Assembly (NCBI RefSeq): GCF_000757725.1
Contig: NZ_JJMU01000053.1
Coordinates: forward strand, 1 to 64,000
DNA from: Sphingobacterium deserti
GTDB lineage: Bacteria > Bacteroidota > Bacteroidia > Sphingobacteriales > Sphingobacteriaceae
DNA length: 64,000 nucleotides
Direction of reading: 5' to 3'
Shown here: piece after piece, positions 1-8,728 of the stretch
Numbering within the stretch: position 1 is the stretch's first letter
Layout of the letters: each line of letters opens with the position of its first letter
The notes under the pieces: generated by a model
What the model saw: only the letters and a program-made list of their open reading frames with translations
Told to the model about the DNA's origin: nothing
Databases searched by the model: none
Position numbers and translations under genes: made by a program

Positions 1-46
1 TAATCTTCGTCAGAAAAACGAACTACTTTCCTTGTTTGAAGTGATG

Positions 47-78
47 CAAAGGTAGAAAAAATGTTGATTTAAGCCAAA
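47..78 (-). promoter_or_regulatory. Promoter for a gene left of the window
   Basis: On the minus strand TTTG (78-75) is followed after 20 nt by TACCTTTG (54-47), a full match to the Bacteroidota pattern TTTG-N19/20-TAnnTTTG. It lies beyond the prmC stop and points out of the window, so it probably drives a leftward gene that is not visible here. No expression evidence. Confidence 0.55.
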
Positions 79-141
79 TGTGAGCGGTTTTATTTTCTGC
101 AAAATGAATTAAATAGCTGTTTTTCAGTTTGAAAAAAATCG

Positions 142-1005
142 TCAAAAACCCATTTTAGCGCAGATCATGCGCTCTACATCGTTCAAGTCCTTTCGAAGAA
201 CAATATTCTCGAACCCTTTTTTTCGAATCAAATCGATTGTCTGTCCTGAGAGGTATTGATTAATTTCAAAATAAATGGCTCCGCGATCCTTCAAATGCTG
301 CTTAGCCAGCTCTACTGTAGTAGCGTAAAATATTAATGGGTTGTGCTCTTCCACAAAAAGAGCATTATGCGGTTCATACTGCAACACGTTGGCATGCATA
401 TGACCTTGCTCTTTGGGTGTGATGTAAGGTGGATTGCTTACGATAATATCATACTGCTGGGATTGCTCCATAAATAAGTCCCATTCCAGAATATCAGCTT
501 CGATAAAATTCACATCGACGTTTAATTTGGTCGCATTTTTGCGCGCTACTGCAATAGCATCGGCTGATATGTCAATTGCATCCACGCGCGCAGATGGCAG
601 ATGTTTAGCCAGTGTGATTGCAATGCACCCTGAACCTGTTCCGACATCCAAAATGGAAAGCTCTTTTTCAAGCTTATGCGCGCTGATGATCCAATCGGCC
701 AGCTCTTCGGTTTCCGGACGTGGGATAAGGGTATGCTCATTGACATCAAAGCGTAAGCCGAAAAAATCCGCTTCGCCGATAATATGCTGGATTGGTCTTC
801 CTGCTTGCAACCCATCTAAAATGTAAACGAATTGCTGGTATGCTTCTTCGTTTACTTCTTGCTTATTTTCTAAGACAAATTGAATTGCTTTCTTTTTCGT
901 GACAAAGCTGTATGCCATTAAAAACAGCTGTTTACTTTCTTCCCTATCGTAAAGCGAAGAGAGGCTTTCTGCATAATGTTCTGCCAACGCTTTGTAATCT
1001 TTCAT
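142..1005 (-). CDS. prmC: Peptide chain release factor N5-glutamine methyltransferase PrmC (HemK)
   Basis: A SAM-dependent methyltransferase that modifies the glutamine of the GGQ loop of release factors RF1 and RF2 and so tunes translation termination in the cytoplasm. The 287-residue length is normal for the family. An N-terminal helical domain that binds the release factor (about residues 1-95) precedes a Rossmann domain. It carries the SAM loop LDVGTGSGCIAI near residue 120 and the catalytic SNPPYIT motif near residue 190, which binds the substrate glutamine amide. The ATG start lies 63 nt from the divergent ribD start, so the two probably share a short promoter region. Identification is firm from the NPPY and GTGSG motifs in this arrangement. 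Confidence 0.95.
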   Translation of the reverse strand: MKDYKALAEHYAESLSSLYDREESKQLFLMAYSFVTKKKAIQFVLENKQEVNEEAYQQFVYILDGLQAGRPIQHIIGEADFFGLRFDVNEHTLIPRPETEELADWIISAHKLEKELSILDVGTGSGCIAITLAKHLPSARVDAIDISADAIAVARKNATKLNVDVNFIEADILEWDLFMEQSQQYDIIVSNPPYITPKEQGHMHANVLQYEPHNALFVEEHNPLIFYATTVELAKQHLKDRGAIYFEINQYLSGQTIDLIRKKGFENIVLRKDLNDVERMICAKMGF

Positions 1006-1034
1006 AATGCAAACTTACAAAAGCTAAAAACACT

Positions 1035-1064
1035 TTTGATATTCTTTGCTAAATACTATGTTTG
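1035..1064 (+). promoter_or_regulatory. ribD promoter, almost no leader
   Basis: TTTG (1035-1038), 18 nt, then TATGTTTG (1057-1064) matches the Bacteroidota sigma pattern. The last base of the box is only 4 nt before the ribD ATG at 1069, so transcription would begin at or next to the start codon. This supports 1069 as the start over the upstream in-frame ATG at 976, which lies upstream of the promoter. Confidence 0.6.
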
Positions 1065-1068
1065 TAGC

Positions 1069-2127
1069 ATGACACAGGATGAATTGTACATGCGTCGTTG
1101 TTTGGATTTAGCCGTTTTAGGGGCCGGAACAGTTAGTCCAAATCCGATGGTCGGCGCTGTTATTGTTTGCGAAAATAAGATTATAGGGGAGGGCTATACG
1201 TCACCCTACGGAGGGCCGCATGCCGAGGTGAATGCTGTTCGCCACGTGCTAGAGACATTTGGCGAGGAGCGAGCCCTAGTCATGTTTCGTTCATCAACGA
1301 TTTACGTTAGCTTAGAGCCTTGCGCGCACCAAGGAAAGACGCCACCCTGTGCAGATATGTTGGTACGGTATAATTTTTTCCGTGTGATCGTGGGCTGTCT
1401 GGATCCTTTTCCGAAGGTAAATGGCTTGGGTCTAAAGAAAATAGCGGATGCCGGAATCCAAACACAGGTTGGGGTGCTGGAGCAGGAATGTCTTTTCATG
1501 AATCGCCGTTTTTTTACGCGCATCCAGCAACAGCGTCCTTACGTCATTCTGAAATGGGCGGAGACGAGCGACGGTTTTTTTGCTCCTGCAGAGCCGGGGC
1601 AGCAATGGATTAGCAATGCTGCGAGTAAGCAACTTGTGCACAAGTGGCGGGCAGAAGAAGATGCTGTTTTGGTGGGAACCTCAACTGCAATGCTCGATAA
1701 CCCCTCGTTGACGGTACGGCTTTGGAAAGGACGAAACCCTAAACGGATATTAATCGATAGAGATCTTGTGGTGCCAGACGATGCTGCACTATTTGATGGC
1801 ATGGCAGAAACTATCGTATTCAATGCGAAAAGGGCCGATTGGCAGGGAAAACGTAAGTACATCGCATTGGAAAACTTTGCGCTTTACCTTCCACAGAATA
1901 TCTTATATCAGCTTTACCTCATGGATGTGCAATCTATCATCATAGAAGGCGGCGCTAAAACACTGCAGCAATTTATCGATGCCGGCGTATGGGATGAAGC
2001 ACGCGTATTTCAGTCAAAAGCACGCTGGACAACCGGAGTCGCATCTCCTCGTTTAAGTGCACGAGCCCGATCTTCAAGCAAAGTGGGGAATGATACGCTA
2101 TCGTTCTACTTCAGAGATACGTATTAA
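1069..2127 (+). CDS. ribD: Bifunctional riboflavin biosynthesis deaminase/reductase RibD
   Basis: It catalyses the second and third steps of riboflavin synthesis: deamination of the pyrimidine intermediate and NADPH-dependent reduction of its ribosyl side chain. From the ATG at 1069 the protein is 352 residues. The N-terminal cytidine-deaminase-like domain (about 1-145) has the zinc and catalytic residues H51-A-E53 and C85/C94 in the PCAHQGKTPPC segment. The C-terminal half is a dihydrofolate-reductase-like domain, with the segment VLVGTSTAMLDNPSLTVR and, later, IIIEGGAKTLQQF. An upstream in-frame ATG at 976 exists but lies inside prmC and upstream of the promoter, so it was rejected. The stop overlaps by 4 nt the stop of the convergent downstream gene. 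Riboflavin synthase lies separately at 40.4 kb. Confidence 0.93.
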   Translation: MTQDELYMRRCLDLAVLGAGTVSPNPMVGAVIVCENKIIGEGYTSPYGGPHAEVNAVRHVLETFGEERALVMFRSSTIYVSLEPCAHQGKTPPCADMLVRYNFFRVIVGCLDPFPKVNGLGLKKIADAGIQTQVGVLEQECLFMNRRFFTRIQQQRPYVILKWAETSDGFFAPAEPGQQWISNAASKQLVHKWRAEEDAVLVGTSTAMLDNPSLTVRLWKGRNPKRILIDRDLVVPDDAALFDGMAETIVFNAKRADWQGKRKYIALENFALYLPQNILYQLYLMDVQSIIIEGGAKTLQQFIDAGVWDEARVFQSKARWTTGVASPRLSARARSSSKVGNDTLSFYFRDTY

Positions 2128-2504
2128 TAGACCTTTGGATTATCCAACAAATCCGATACATAACCCAATACCTCCTGTTCGGTATGCCCATCTTCCAACA
2201 TGGAAAAGGTGAGGTATGCTGCGTAAATTTCCGAACTGAATAGGACGTGCTTATCAGCAATGATTTTATCGATCACATCTTCATTTACGGCTATTCCAAT
2301 ATGATGTAATTCATTATGCAGGTTTGTAGATATGCTACAATGATCCTCTCCGGATGCAAAAGCAACAATGATATGCAGAACTAATTTATCAAGAATTTCG
2401 GGACTAATTTTTCCGGCTTTTTCACCGTAAGTAGCTAAATCAATTCTGTTTCTAGCACTATGGACAATCTTATCCCATATCAGGTATTCTGTTTTCGTGT
2501 GCAT
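2124..2504 (-). CDS. Conserved-looking hypothetical protein, 126 aa
   Basis: I do not recognise a family. It is a soluble, mostly helical-looking 126-residue protein without signal peptide or membrane segment. It is fairly rich in His and acidic residues, with HNELHHIGIAV in the middle. The coding frame is clean, starts with ATG at 2504, and converges on ribD with a 4-nt stop overlap. A near-consensus box TACCTTTA lies about 25 nt upstream on the same strand. No functional inference is possible from the neighbours. Confidence 0.7.
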   Translation of the reverse strand: MHTKTEYLIWDKIVHSARNRIDLATYGEKAGKISPEILDKLVLHIIVAFASGEDHCSISTNLHNELHHIGIAVNEDVIDKIIADKHVLFSSEIYAAYLTFSMLEDGHTEQEVLGYVSDLLDNPKVY

Positions 2505-2634
2505 AATAAAGAAGTTTATAATCTAAATTAAAGGTAGTAAAAAGAAAACGTTTCCGAAAGTGCAAACCATTTTTTCTAAAAACCAGATGCGATGTACGAG
2601 TGTTCTATCTGTACATGAAAAAATAGGAGGACAC

Positions 2635-3018
2635 ATGATACCAGAATCAAATAAAAGGAACGAGGAAGACGAAGATGCGGTAGCAAGACCATCGGATGAT
2701 CTAATTTACGACTCCGAAAAGGAGTCTTATGAATATGACGTAGCTGGCGAAGATCCAGATTACGAACACCCTGCGGATTATCCGACCTTAAGCGAAGGTG
2801 CTGAAGACGACGACTCTACCTATGATGAAGCAAATCCTTTCGTCGGCGATGAATACGCGGAGAAAGGCGAATTGAAAGAGGAGAACTTAGATGATTCCAA
2901 TATGCACATCGTAGGGGAAGAAGAGTTGAAGGTTAATCCTTACGACGAAAAGATTGCTGAAAATATGGAAGACTATCGAGATGATTTAGATGAGGAAGGA
3001 TATCCGAAAAAAAATTAA
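2635..3018 (+). CDS. Very acidic, probably disordered protein, 127 aa
   Basis: The start is set by a perfect AGGAGG at 2625-2630, 4 nt before the ATG at 2635; in-frame codons upstream to 2560 look non-coding. The 127 residues are dominated by Asp and Glu, with many Tyr and Pro and runs such as AEDDDST and DDLDEEGYPKKN. There is no hydrophobic core, signal or membrane segment, so it is probably intrinsically disordered. A strong Shine-Dalgarno sequence is unusual beside its neighbours. The gene is monocistronic, with a terminator hairpin immediately downstream. Function unknown; small acidic proteins of this kind exist across Sphingobacteriaceae but I cannot name a family. Confidence 0.7.
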   Translation: MIPESNKRNEEDEDAVARPSDDLIYDSEKESYEYDVAGEDPDYEHPADYPTLSEGAEDDDSTYDEANPFVGDEYAEKGELKEENLDDSNMHIVGEEELKVNPYDEKIAENMEDYRDDLDEEGYPKKN

Positions 3019-3044
3019 AATAACTGACTATCAGTTTGTTGATG

Positions 3045-3080
3045 AGAGCGATGTGTAAAAACTTCGCTCTTTTTGTTTTT
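3045..3080 (+). terminator. Intrinsic terminator after the acidic protein gene
   Basis: AGAGCGA (3045-3051) pairs with TCGCTCT (3064-3070) around a 12-nt loop and is followed by a T-rich run (TTTTGTTTTT). It sits 27 nt beyond the stop codon of the acidic protein. Confidence 0.75.
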
Positions 3081-3480
3081 AATGCCTAGTTTTATATAGC
3101 TACTATAAACAACTTTTAATAAACTGACTATTGTTATGACTTACTTCATCCTGCCTATTCGAATTTTCCTGACGCACAAAAAATCACCGACGTCCATGCA
3201 TTACATGGCTGTCGAATAGTTTTTAATTTGGCACTGGAAAATGTTAAGCTATAGCTGTAATCTTTTCGCTGCTTAAGCTCAGAAAGATGCAGATCGCCAA
3301 TCAAAAACATTTTTCTTAGACACTTGATGTTCATCTAAACCGACGCGGGTATGCTAACGCCCTAGTCTAGCCGCGCTATGCCTTAATCTTAGCCATAGAG
3401 CGCTTGTTTGTGAACAGCCCTAATTTTGTAAACCGTGCCCATTTCCTTTGATATTTTCTAATCATCTTAAATATATACTT
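3081..3480. other. Intergenic region upstream of susC with an inverted repeat
   Basis: About 400 nt without a convincing gene. It holds an inverted repeat CTATTCGA (3155-3162) / TCGAATAG (3212-3219), enclosing a small hairpin CCATG-CATTA-CATGG (3194-3208) and followed by TTTTT, so a structured RNA or weak terminator is possible. A -7 type box TAATTTTG lies at 3421-3428, about 50 nt before the susC ATG, with only a weak TTG upstream. No regulator binding site can be named. Confidence 0.4.
3421..3428 (+). promoter_or_regulatory. Putative susC -7 box
   Basis: TAATTTTG matches TAnnTTTG. The upstream -33 element is poor (TTG at 3404-3406, spacing 14), so this assignment is tentative. It would give a leader of roughly 48 nt before the ATG at 3481. 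Confidence 0.4.
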
Positions 3481-6400
3481 ATGCGAACAACACAAAGCTA
3501 CAAGAAAGATTTTAGACGATTTCTGTATGTAGGAGCGTCTATTCTGACTTGTTTCGGTTATTCCTTTCAGCATCAAAGCCTGCATGCTTCGGAAGATTAC
3601 CGTCTCTTGGAAGTTATACCAATTCAAGAGAAAATTACAGTAAAAGGCGTGGTGCGAAATCAAGAAAATGGCGAGGGCGTGCCGGGAGTTACCGTAACCG
3701 TTTTAGGTACTGCCTCAGCGACCACTACCGATGCGAAAGGGTATTATGAACTGCCAAATGTTCCTGCTCAAGGGCAGCTGCATTTCAATATGGTGGGTAT
3801 GGATGCGGTTACGGAGCAGGTGAATGGACGAACGGCTATAGACGTGTTGCTGTTGGCGTCTAATGCGAATATCGACGAAGTAGTGGTCGTAGGGTATGGC
3901 ACGCAAAGACGCGAAACGGTTACTGGCTCCGTAGTCGCCGTAAAAGGAGAAGAGTTACAGAAGTCGCCGGCGCTCAATCTTTCCAATGCGATTGCAGGGC
4001 GGGTTCCTGGAGTAATTGCTACGAATGGTAGCGCCGAGCCTGGAAATGATGGCTCTGCAATTCGAGTTCGAGGATCCAATACCCTGGGTGATAGCGGGCC
4101 GCTGATTGTTATTGACGGCATTCCTGCCCGTCAAGGAGGGTTCGAGCGACTGAATCCCGGCGAAATAGAAAATATATCGGTGCTTAAGGATGCCTCTGCG
4201 GCGATTTACGGTGCGCGCGCGGCCAACGGCGTCATTCTCGTCACCACCAAGCGTGGAAAGACAGGGAAACCAAAATTATCTTACAATTACAATCAAGGGT
4301 ATTCCCAGCCGACTGTTATTCCCGACATGGCGAACGCTAATCAATATGCGGAGATGAGGAATGAGCTCGAGATATTTAAACTACCCGTAACGGAGTGGAC
4401 GAATGCGTTAAATGCTTTTAACACGTCCGGAAGCTACCTGAGGCCAAATGGGACGACGCTAGAGGCTCCCTTCACGCCTGCCGATAAAGCTCTTTTTGCC
4501 GACGGAAGCGACCCTTGGGGACATCCCAATACGGATTGGTATGGCGCAACATTAAAAAATTGGTCACCGCAACAAAGGCATAATATGCAGATTGACGGCG
4601 GCACCGAAGATATGCGCTACCTGCTTTCCATGGGATACCAGAATCAAGATGGCTATTACAAGAATTCGGCGACGGGATATGAGCAGTATGATTTTCGAAT
4701 CAATCTGGATGCGAATATCAATCCATATATAAAAACACAGTTTGGAGTTATGGGAAGGCAAGAAGATCGTAACTATCCTACAAAGTCAGCCGCTACAATT
4801 TTTCGGATGCTGATGCGTGGAAATCCAACAATGCCGGCCTTTTGGCCTAACGGGATGCCGGGACCGGATATTGAACATGGTGAAAACCCTGTGGTTATAA
4901 CCACGGATCAAACCGGATACCATCGGGACAAAAGATATTATTTACAAACCAATGGGCAGGTGGATATTACAAACCCTTGGGTAGATGGCCTCAAGCTGTC
5001 ATTAAACGCGTCCGTAGATAAATACATAAAGAAGACAAAAAACTGGGAAATTCCATGGTATCTCTATACTTGGCAGGGAGCCTATGAAGACGATGGAGCG
5101 ACACCACGATTGGTTCGCGGCATGCGTGGCCCCGCAGAACCTAGGCTCACACATGAAGACGAAGATCAGCTGAACGTGCTTTTGGGCGCCGTGTTAAGCT
5201 ATGATAAAACCTTTGGCGACCATAGCTTTAATTTGCTTGCGGGTGTGAACAGAGAAACCATCCGGAACGACTATTTAAGTGCGTTTAGGCGCTATTTCCT
5301 TTCCACAGATATCGATTATCTTTTTGCAGGGGGCGATGCCGAAAAGGATAATAACGGCGGTGCCTGGGAAAGGGCGCGATTGAATTACTTTGGTCGGGTG
5401 GGCTACAACTACAAACGTAAATATATTGGTGAGTTCTTGTGGCGTTACGATGGCTCCTACATGTTTCCAGAAAATACACGCTTTGGGTTTTTTCCTGGGT
5501 TGATGTTGGGCTATCTGGTTTCGGAGGAGAATTTTTGGAAAGAAAATGTGCCTGTCGTGAACTACTTTAAACTGCGGGGCTCGTATGGTCAAATGGGAAA
5601 TGATAATATTTTTTATGATAATGAACTTCAGGAATATCAATATTTCTCCACCTATGCTTTCGGCACATACATCATCGGCGGTGATGTAGTGAAATCCCTA
5701 TTGGAAAGCCGGGTTCCCAATCGGTTTATCACTTGGGAAGTTGCTAATAATTATAATTTAGGGATAGACCTACAACTATTTGGGGGTAAAATGAACGCTG
5801 AATTTGATGTGTTCAGAAACAGCCGCCAAAGTATCCTTTGGCAACGCAATGCCTCCATACCTCATAGCAGCGGCATGACCCTTCCGGCTGAAAATATCGG
5901 TAAGGTTGATAACTCTGGATGGGAGTTTAATGTGGGCTGGCAGGATAAGTTCGGAGAGGTCGGTTACCGCGTATCTGTCAACGGAGGCTACGCAAAGAAT
6001 AAAATTATCTTTTGGGATGAAGCACCCGGCGCTCCGCTTTGGCAACAAAGTACCGGACGTGCCATAAACGCGGGTCTATATTACATCTACGATTGCGTCT
6101 TTCGCGATCAGGCAGAGATCGATGCGAATACCATCGATTATGGAGCTATCACTAGCAACCTTCGGCCAGGCGATATGAAATATATTGACTACGATGGGGA
6201 TGGCAAAATTACGCCAGATGACCGTGTTCGCCGGGATAAGAATACAGATCCCACCTTTCAGGGCGGGGTTAATCTTGGTCTTACTTACAAGAATTTTGAT
6301 TTGAGTGTGCTGTTTCAGGGAGCCACAGGGGGCGAGTTGCGCGTGGGCACTGATGAATCGGGCGCAATAGGAAATTATTTATTGGATTTTTACGAAAACC

Positions 6401-6714
6401 GATGGACGGTGGATAATCCGAGCGGTGAACATCCGCGCATAACCGATCGAAGTGACCAATACTATTCCAATAACAATACGTATTGGCTACGGAGCACAGA
6501 TTATATCCGGCTAAAAAATGTAGAGCTTGGCTACAATCTTCCTTCTTCGGTATTAGAAAAGTTAAAGATCAGTAACCTACGTCTGTTTTTGAGTGGGCTA
6601 AATCTCGTGACATGGAGCAAACTGAAGGTTTACGATCCGGAGTCGACCAACCAGCTTGGGCAATATTATCCACAAGCCAGACTGATCAATGGTGGAGTGA
6701 TGGTATCATTTTAA
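3481..6714 (+). CDS. SusC/RagA-type TonB-dependent outer-membrane transporter
   Basis: An outer-membrane beta-barrel that, with its SusD partner, imports oligosaccharides or peptides using TonB energy. From the ATG at 3481 it is 1077 residues; a TTG at 3448 is an unlikely alternative. In order: an N-terminal export signal ending near residue 37; a carboxypeptidase-regulatory-like beta-sandwich (about 52-125, GVVRNQENGEGVPGVTV onward); the SusC-specific TonB-box region DEVVVVGYG; the plug domain with RVPGVIA, the IRVRGSNT segment and VLKDASAAIYGARAANGVI; then the barrel. Near the C-terminus there is an EF-hand-like DYDGDGKITPDD calcium-binding loop, common in SusC proteins. susD follows after 3 nt. 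No sigma/anti-sigma pair or hydrolase lies nearby, so the substrate is unknown. Confidence 0.95.
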   Translation: MRTTQSYKKDFRRFLYVGASILTCFGYSFQHQSLHASEDYRLLEVIPIQEKITVKGVVRNQENGEGVPGVTVTVLGTASATTTDAKGYYELPNVPAQGQLHFNMVGMDAVTEQVNGRTAIDVLLLASNANIDEVVVVGYGTQRRETVTGSVVAVKGEELQKSPALNLSNAIAGRVPGVIATNGSAEPGNDGSAIRVRGSNTLGDSGPLIVIDGIPARQGGFERLNPGEIENISVLKDASAAIYGARAANGVILVTTKRGKTGKPKLSYNYNQGYSQPTVIPDMANANQYAEMRNELEIFKLPVTEWTNALNAFNTSGSYLRPNGTTLEAPFTPADKALFADGSDPWGHPNTDWYGATLKNWSPQQRHNMQIDGGTEDMRYLLSMGYQNQDGYYKNSATGYEQYDFRINLDANINPYIKTQFGVMGRQEDRNYPTKSAATIFRMLMRGNPTMPAFWPNGMPGPDIEHGENPVVITTDQTGYHRDKRYYLQTNGQVDITNPWVDGLKLSLNASVDKYIKKTKNWEIPWYLYTWQGAYEDDGATPRLVRGMRGPAEPRLTHEDEDQLNVLLGAVLSYDKTFGDHSFNLLAGVNRETIRNDYLSAFRRYFLSTDIDYLFAGGDAEKDNNGGAWERARLNYFGRVGYNYKRKYIGEFLWRYDGSYMFPENTRFGFFPGLMLGYLVSEENFWKENVPVVNYFKLRGSYGQMGNDNIFYDNELQEYQYFSTYAFGTYIIGGDVVKSLLESRVPNRFITWEVANNYNLGIDLQLFGGKMNAEFDVFRNSRQSILWQRNASIPHSSGMTLPAENIGKVDNSGWEFNVGWQDKFGEVGYRVSVNGGYAKNKIIFWDEAPGAPLWQQSTGRAINAGLYYIYDCVFRDQAEIDANTIDYGAITSNLRPGDMKYIDYDGDGKITPDDRVRRDKNTDPTFQGGVNLGLTYKNFDLSVLFQGATGGELRVGTDESGAIGNYLLDFYENRWTVDNPSGEHPRITDRSDQYYSNNNTYWLRSTDYIRLKNVELGYNLPSSVLEKLKISNLRLFLSGLNLVTWSKLKVYDPESTNQLGQYYPQARLINGGVMVSF

Positions 6715-6717
6715 ACG

Positions 6718-8598
6718 ATGAAAAACATGAAAAGATTACGGTATTTTATATGCACGGCATGTGCGCTAATGATGGTTACTGCTTGCAATGATGATTTTGT
6801 AAGCACACAGCCTTTGGAAGAAGTTCCCAATGAGATTGTGTGGCAGAATGCGGCACTCGCTGAAGCATTTGTGTTTGAAATATATAATGGTTTTGGGGTA
6901 GGCGGATTTTATGAAGAGCAAATGGCGTCTTTAACGGACGAGGCTTTATTCACACACCCAGGGCGTGGTATCAATACGGTCACCGAGGGGCGTGCTAACG
7001 ACGCCGACCAAGGACGATTGATGGATACCTACAGTTATGAGCAAATGTTTATTCGTATCCGTGCTAGTAATATTGCTATCAGCAATTTGCGAAATCCGCA
7101 GTTCGCTGATGCAGCCCGTGCCAATCGTTTGCTGGGTGAGGCCTATTTTTTAAGAGCTTACTTTTTTCAGCAACTTTTGCGAACTTATGGCGCGGTTCCA
7201 CTCATCGATTTTACGTTTAAGCTGGAAGATACCGAACATTCCCGCCCCCGGAATACGTATGCCGAGTGTGTCGATTTTATTATCGATGATTGCGATTCTG
7301 CTGCATTACTTTTGGATGGCGTGGCGCGGGTCGATGGCCGAATAAACGAGGTTGCTGCCTTGGCGCTGAAAGCTCGCGTGTTGACCTACGCAGCTAGCGA
7401 CCTATATGATAACGGTACTGCAAAAGCAAAATCAACGTTGATTGCTGGTTATGGAAATCCAGAATTTATCGGCTATACATCTGGCAGCAGGACAGCGCGT
7501 TGGACCTTAGCGAAACAGGCTTCTAAAGCCGTTTTGGATCATACGGAATATGCGTATAAGCTGGATTTGGTAGAAAAGGCAACTGTTGAAGAGGGGACGG
7601 AAAATTATAGATCTATAGCCATGGGTGGGGGCAGTACACTGGGTGATGCGGCCGCTAAGAGTGATCTTATCCTAGGGCGCTTTTTTAATGACCTAAAGGA
7701 TGAACGCGGCGGCTGGGTAGGCCGCGATAACGGCCCCAACGGCTATCATAACTGGGCTGGTAATACGCCCACGCAACTTTTGGTAGATGATTATGAGATG
7801 GTCGATGGTGCACGATTTGATTGGAGCAATCCGACGCATAAGGCTGCACCTTACCAAAATAGAGATCCGCGTTTGTATGCCAGTATATTGTATGACGGCG
7901 CCAATTGGAAGCCCCGTACGGATGATGTCAGAGAGCGTGATCCTTTTAATCAAATTCAGACTGGTCAGTACGAGGTTGGCAATGGTTCGGGAACGAAAAC
8001 GCTGCAATATGGCTTGGACACGCGAAACAGTCCTGTAGAAGATTGGAATGGATCTTACACGGGTTATTACTATCGTAAGTTTGTCGACGCGGATCCGGCG
8101 ATTATCGACCAAAACACCAGGCAGCGGGTGCCTTGGCCCTTGTTGCGATATACGGAATCCATTCTCAACTACGTAGAAGCCTGTATCGAGCTCGGTGAAG
8201 AGGCGGAAGCAAGACTGTGGTTGAATAAAATCCGATTTAGAGTTGGTATGCCAGCGATAACGGACGGCGGTGACGCGCTGCGTGCCCGCTATCGGAATGA
8301 GCGCCGCGTGGAGTTGGCCTATGAGGAACACCGGTATTTTGATGCGCGAAGATGGATGATCGCCGCAGAAACGCTGGGACGGAAGGCAACATTAATCCGT
8401 ATTGAAGGAAAACTAAATCCCGGTAAGGTGGTGAACCGCTATCAATATAACACAGAAAATTACACTTACACGTACACGGTAGGGACGATAGACCCAGGTA
8501 TTGAAAACCGTGCATGGAATGATAAAATGTATTTTACGTCTTTCCATCGCGACGAAATCAATAGAAATACGAAACTGGTGCAAAATCCAGGCTATTAA
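6718..8598 (+). CDS. SusD/RagB-type nutrient-binding outer-membrane lipoprotein
   Basis: The surface lipoprotein lid of the SusC channel; it captures substrate and closes over the barrel. The 626-residue protein has a lipoprotein signal with the lipobox VTAC, placing the lipidated cysteine at residue 23. It has the SusD hallmarks of a helical TPR-like scaffold, including ANRLLGEAYFLRAYFFQQL and the AALALKARVLTYAASDLYD segment. The C-terminal RagB/SusD domain includes NYVEACIELGEEAEARLWLN and RNERRVELAYEEHRYFDARR. It is translated 3 nt after susC, and a strong terminator follows. An in-frame ATG at 6727 is a minor alternative start. Confidence 0.95.
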   Translation: MKNMKRLRYFICTACALMMVTACNDDFVSTQPLEEVPNEIVWQNAALAEAFVFEIYNGFGVGGFYEEQMASLTDEALFTHPGRGINTVTEGRANDADQGRLMDTYSYEQMFIRIRASNIAISNLRNPQFADAARANRLLGEAYFLRAYFFQQLLRTYGAVPLIDFTFKLEDTEHSRPRNTYAECVDFIIDDCDSAALLLDGVARVDGRINEVAALALKARVLTYAASDLYDNGTAKAKSTLIAGYGNPEFIGYTSGSRTARWTLAKQASKAVLDHTEYAYKLDLVEKATVEEGTENYRSIAMGGGSTLGDAAAKSDLILGRFFNDLKDERGGWVGRDNGPNGYHNWAGNTPTQLLVDDYEMVDGARFDWSNPTHKAAPYQNRDPRLYASILYDGANWKPRTDDVRERDPFNQIQTGQYEVGNGSGTKTLQYGLDTRNSPVEDWNGSYTGYYYRKFVDADPAIIDQNTRQRVPWPLLRYTESILNYVEACIELGEEAEARLWLNKIRFRVGMPAITDGGDALRARYRNERRVELAYEEHRYFDARRWMIAAETLGRKATLIRIEGKLNPGKVVNRYQYNTENYTYTYTVGTIDPGIENRAWNDKMYFTSFHRDEINRNTKLVQNPGY

Positions 8599-8601
8599 AT
8601 G

Positions 8602-8635
8602 ATGAGAGGGGGGGCGCGGCCCCCTCATTGTTTTT
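8602..8635 (+). terminator. Terminator of the susCD operon
   Basis: A GC-rich hairpin formed by TGAGAGGGGG and CCCCCTCA around GGCGCGG, followed by TTGTTTTT. It begins a few nt after the susD stop. Confidence 0.85.
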
Positions 8636-8728
8636 AGTAGTTAGCTCGTGAAAATTGCCGGATCAAAATTTTATAGATTATGCTTTTACATAATTGTATT
8701 TTGTCGAAAGTTAGGTAAATTACACGTC

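Noticed and set aside
976..1068. Upstream ATG extending ribD by 31 residues
   Set aside because: It lies inside the divergent prmC gene and before the ribD promoter; the conserved RibD N-terminus starts at 1069.
3448..3480. TTG start extending susC by 11 residues
   Set aside because: The ATG at 3481 gives a normal signal peptide; the extension adds nothing family-like.
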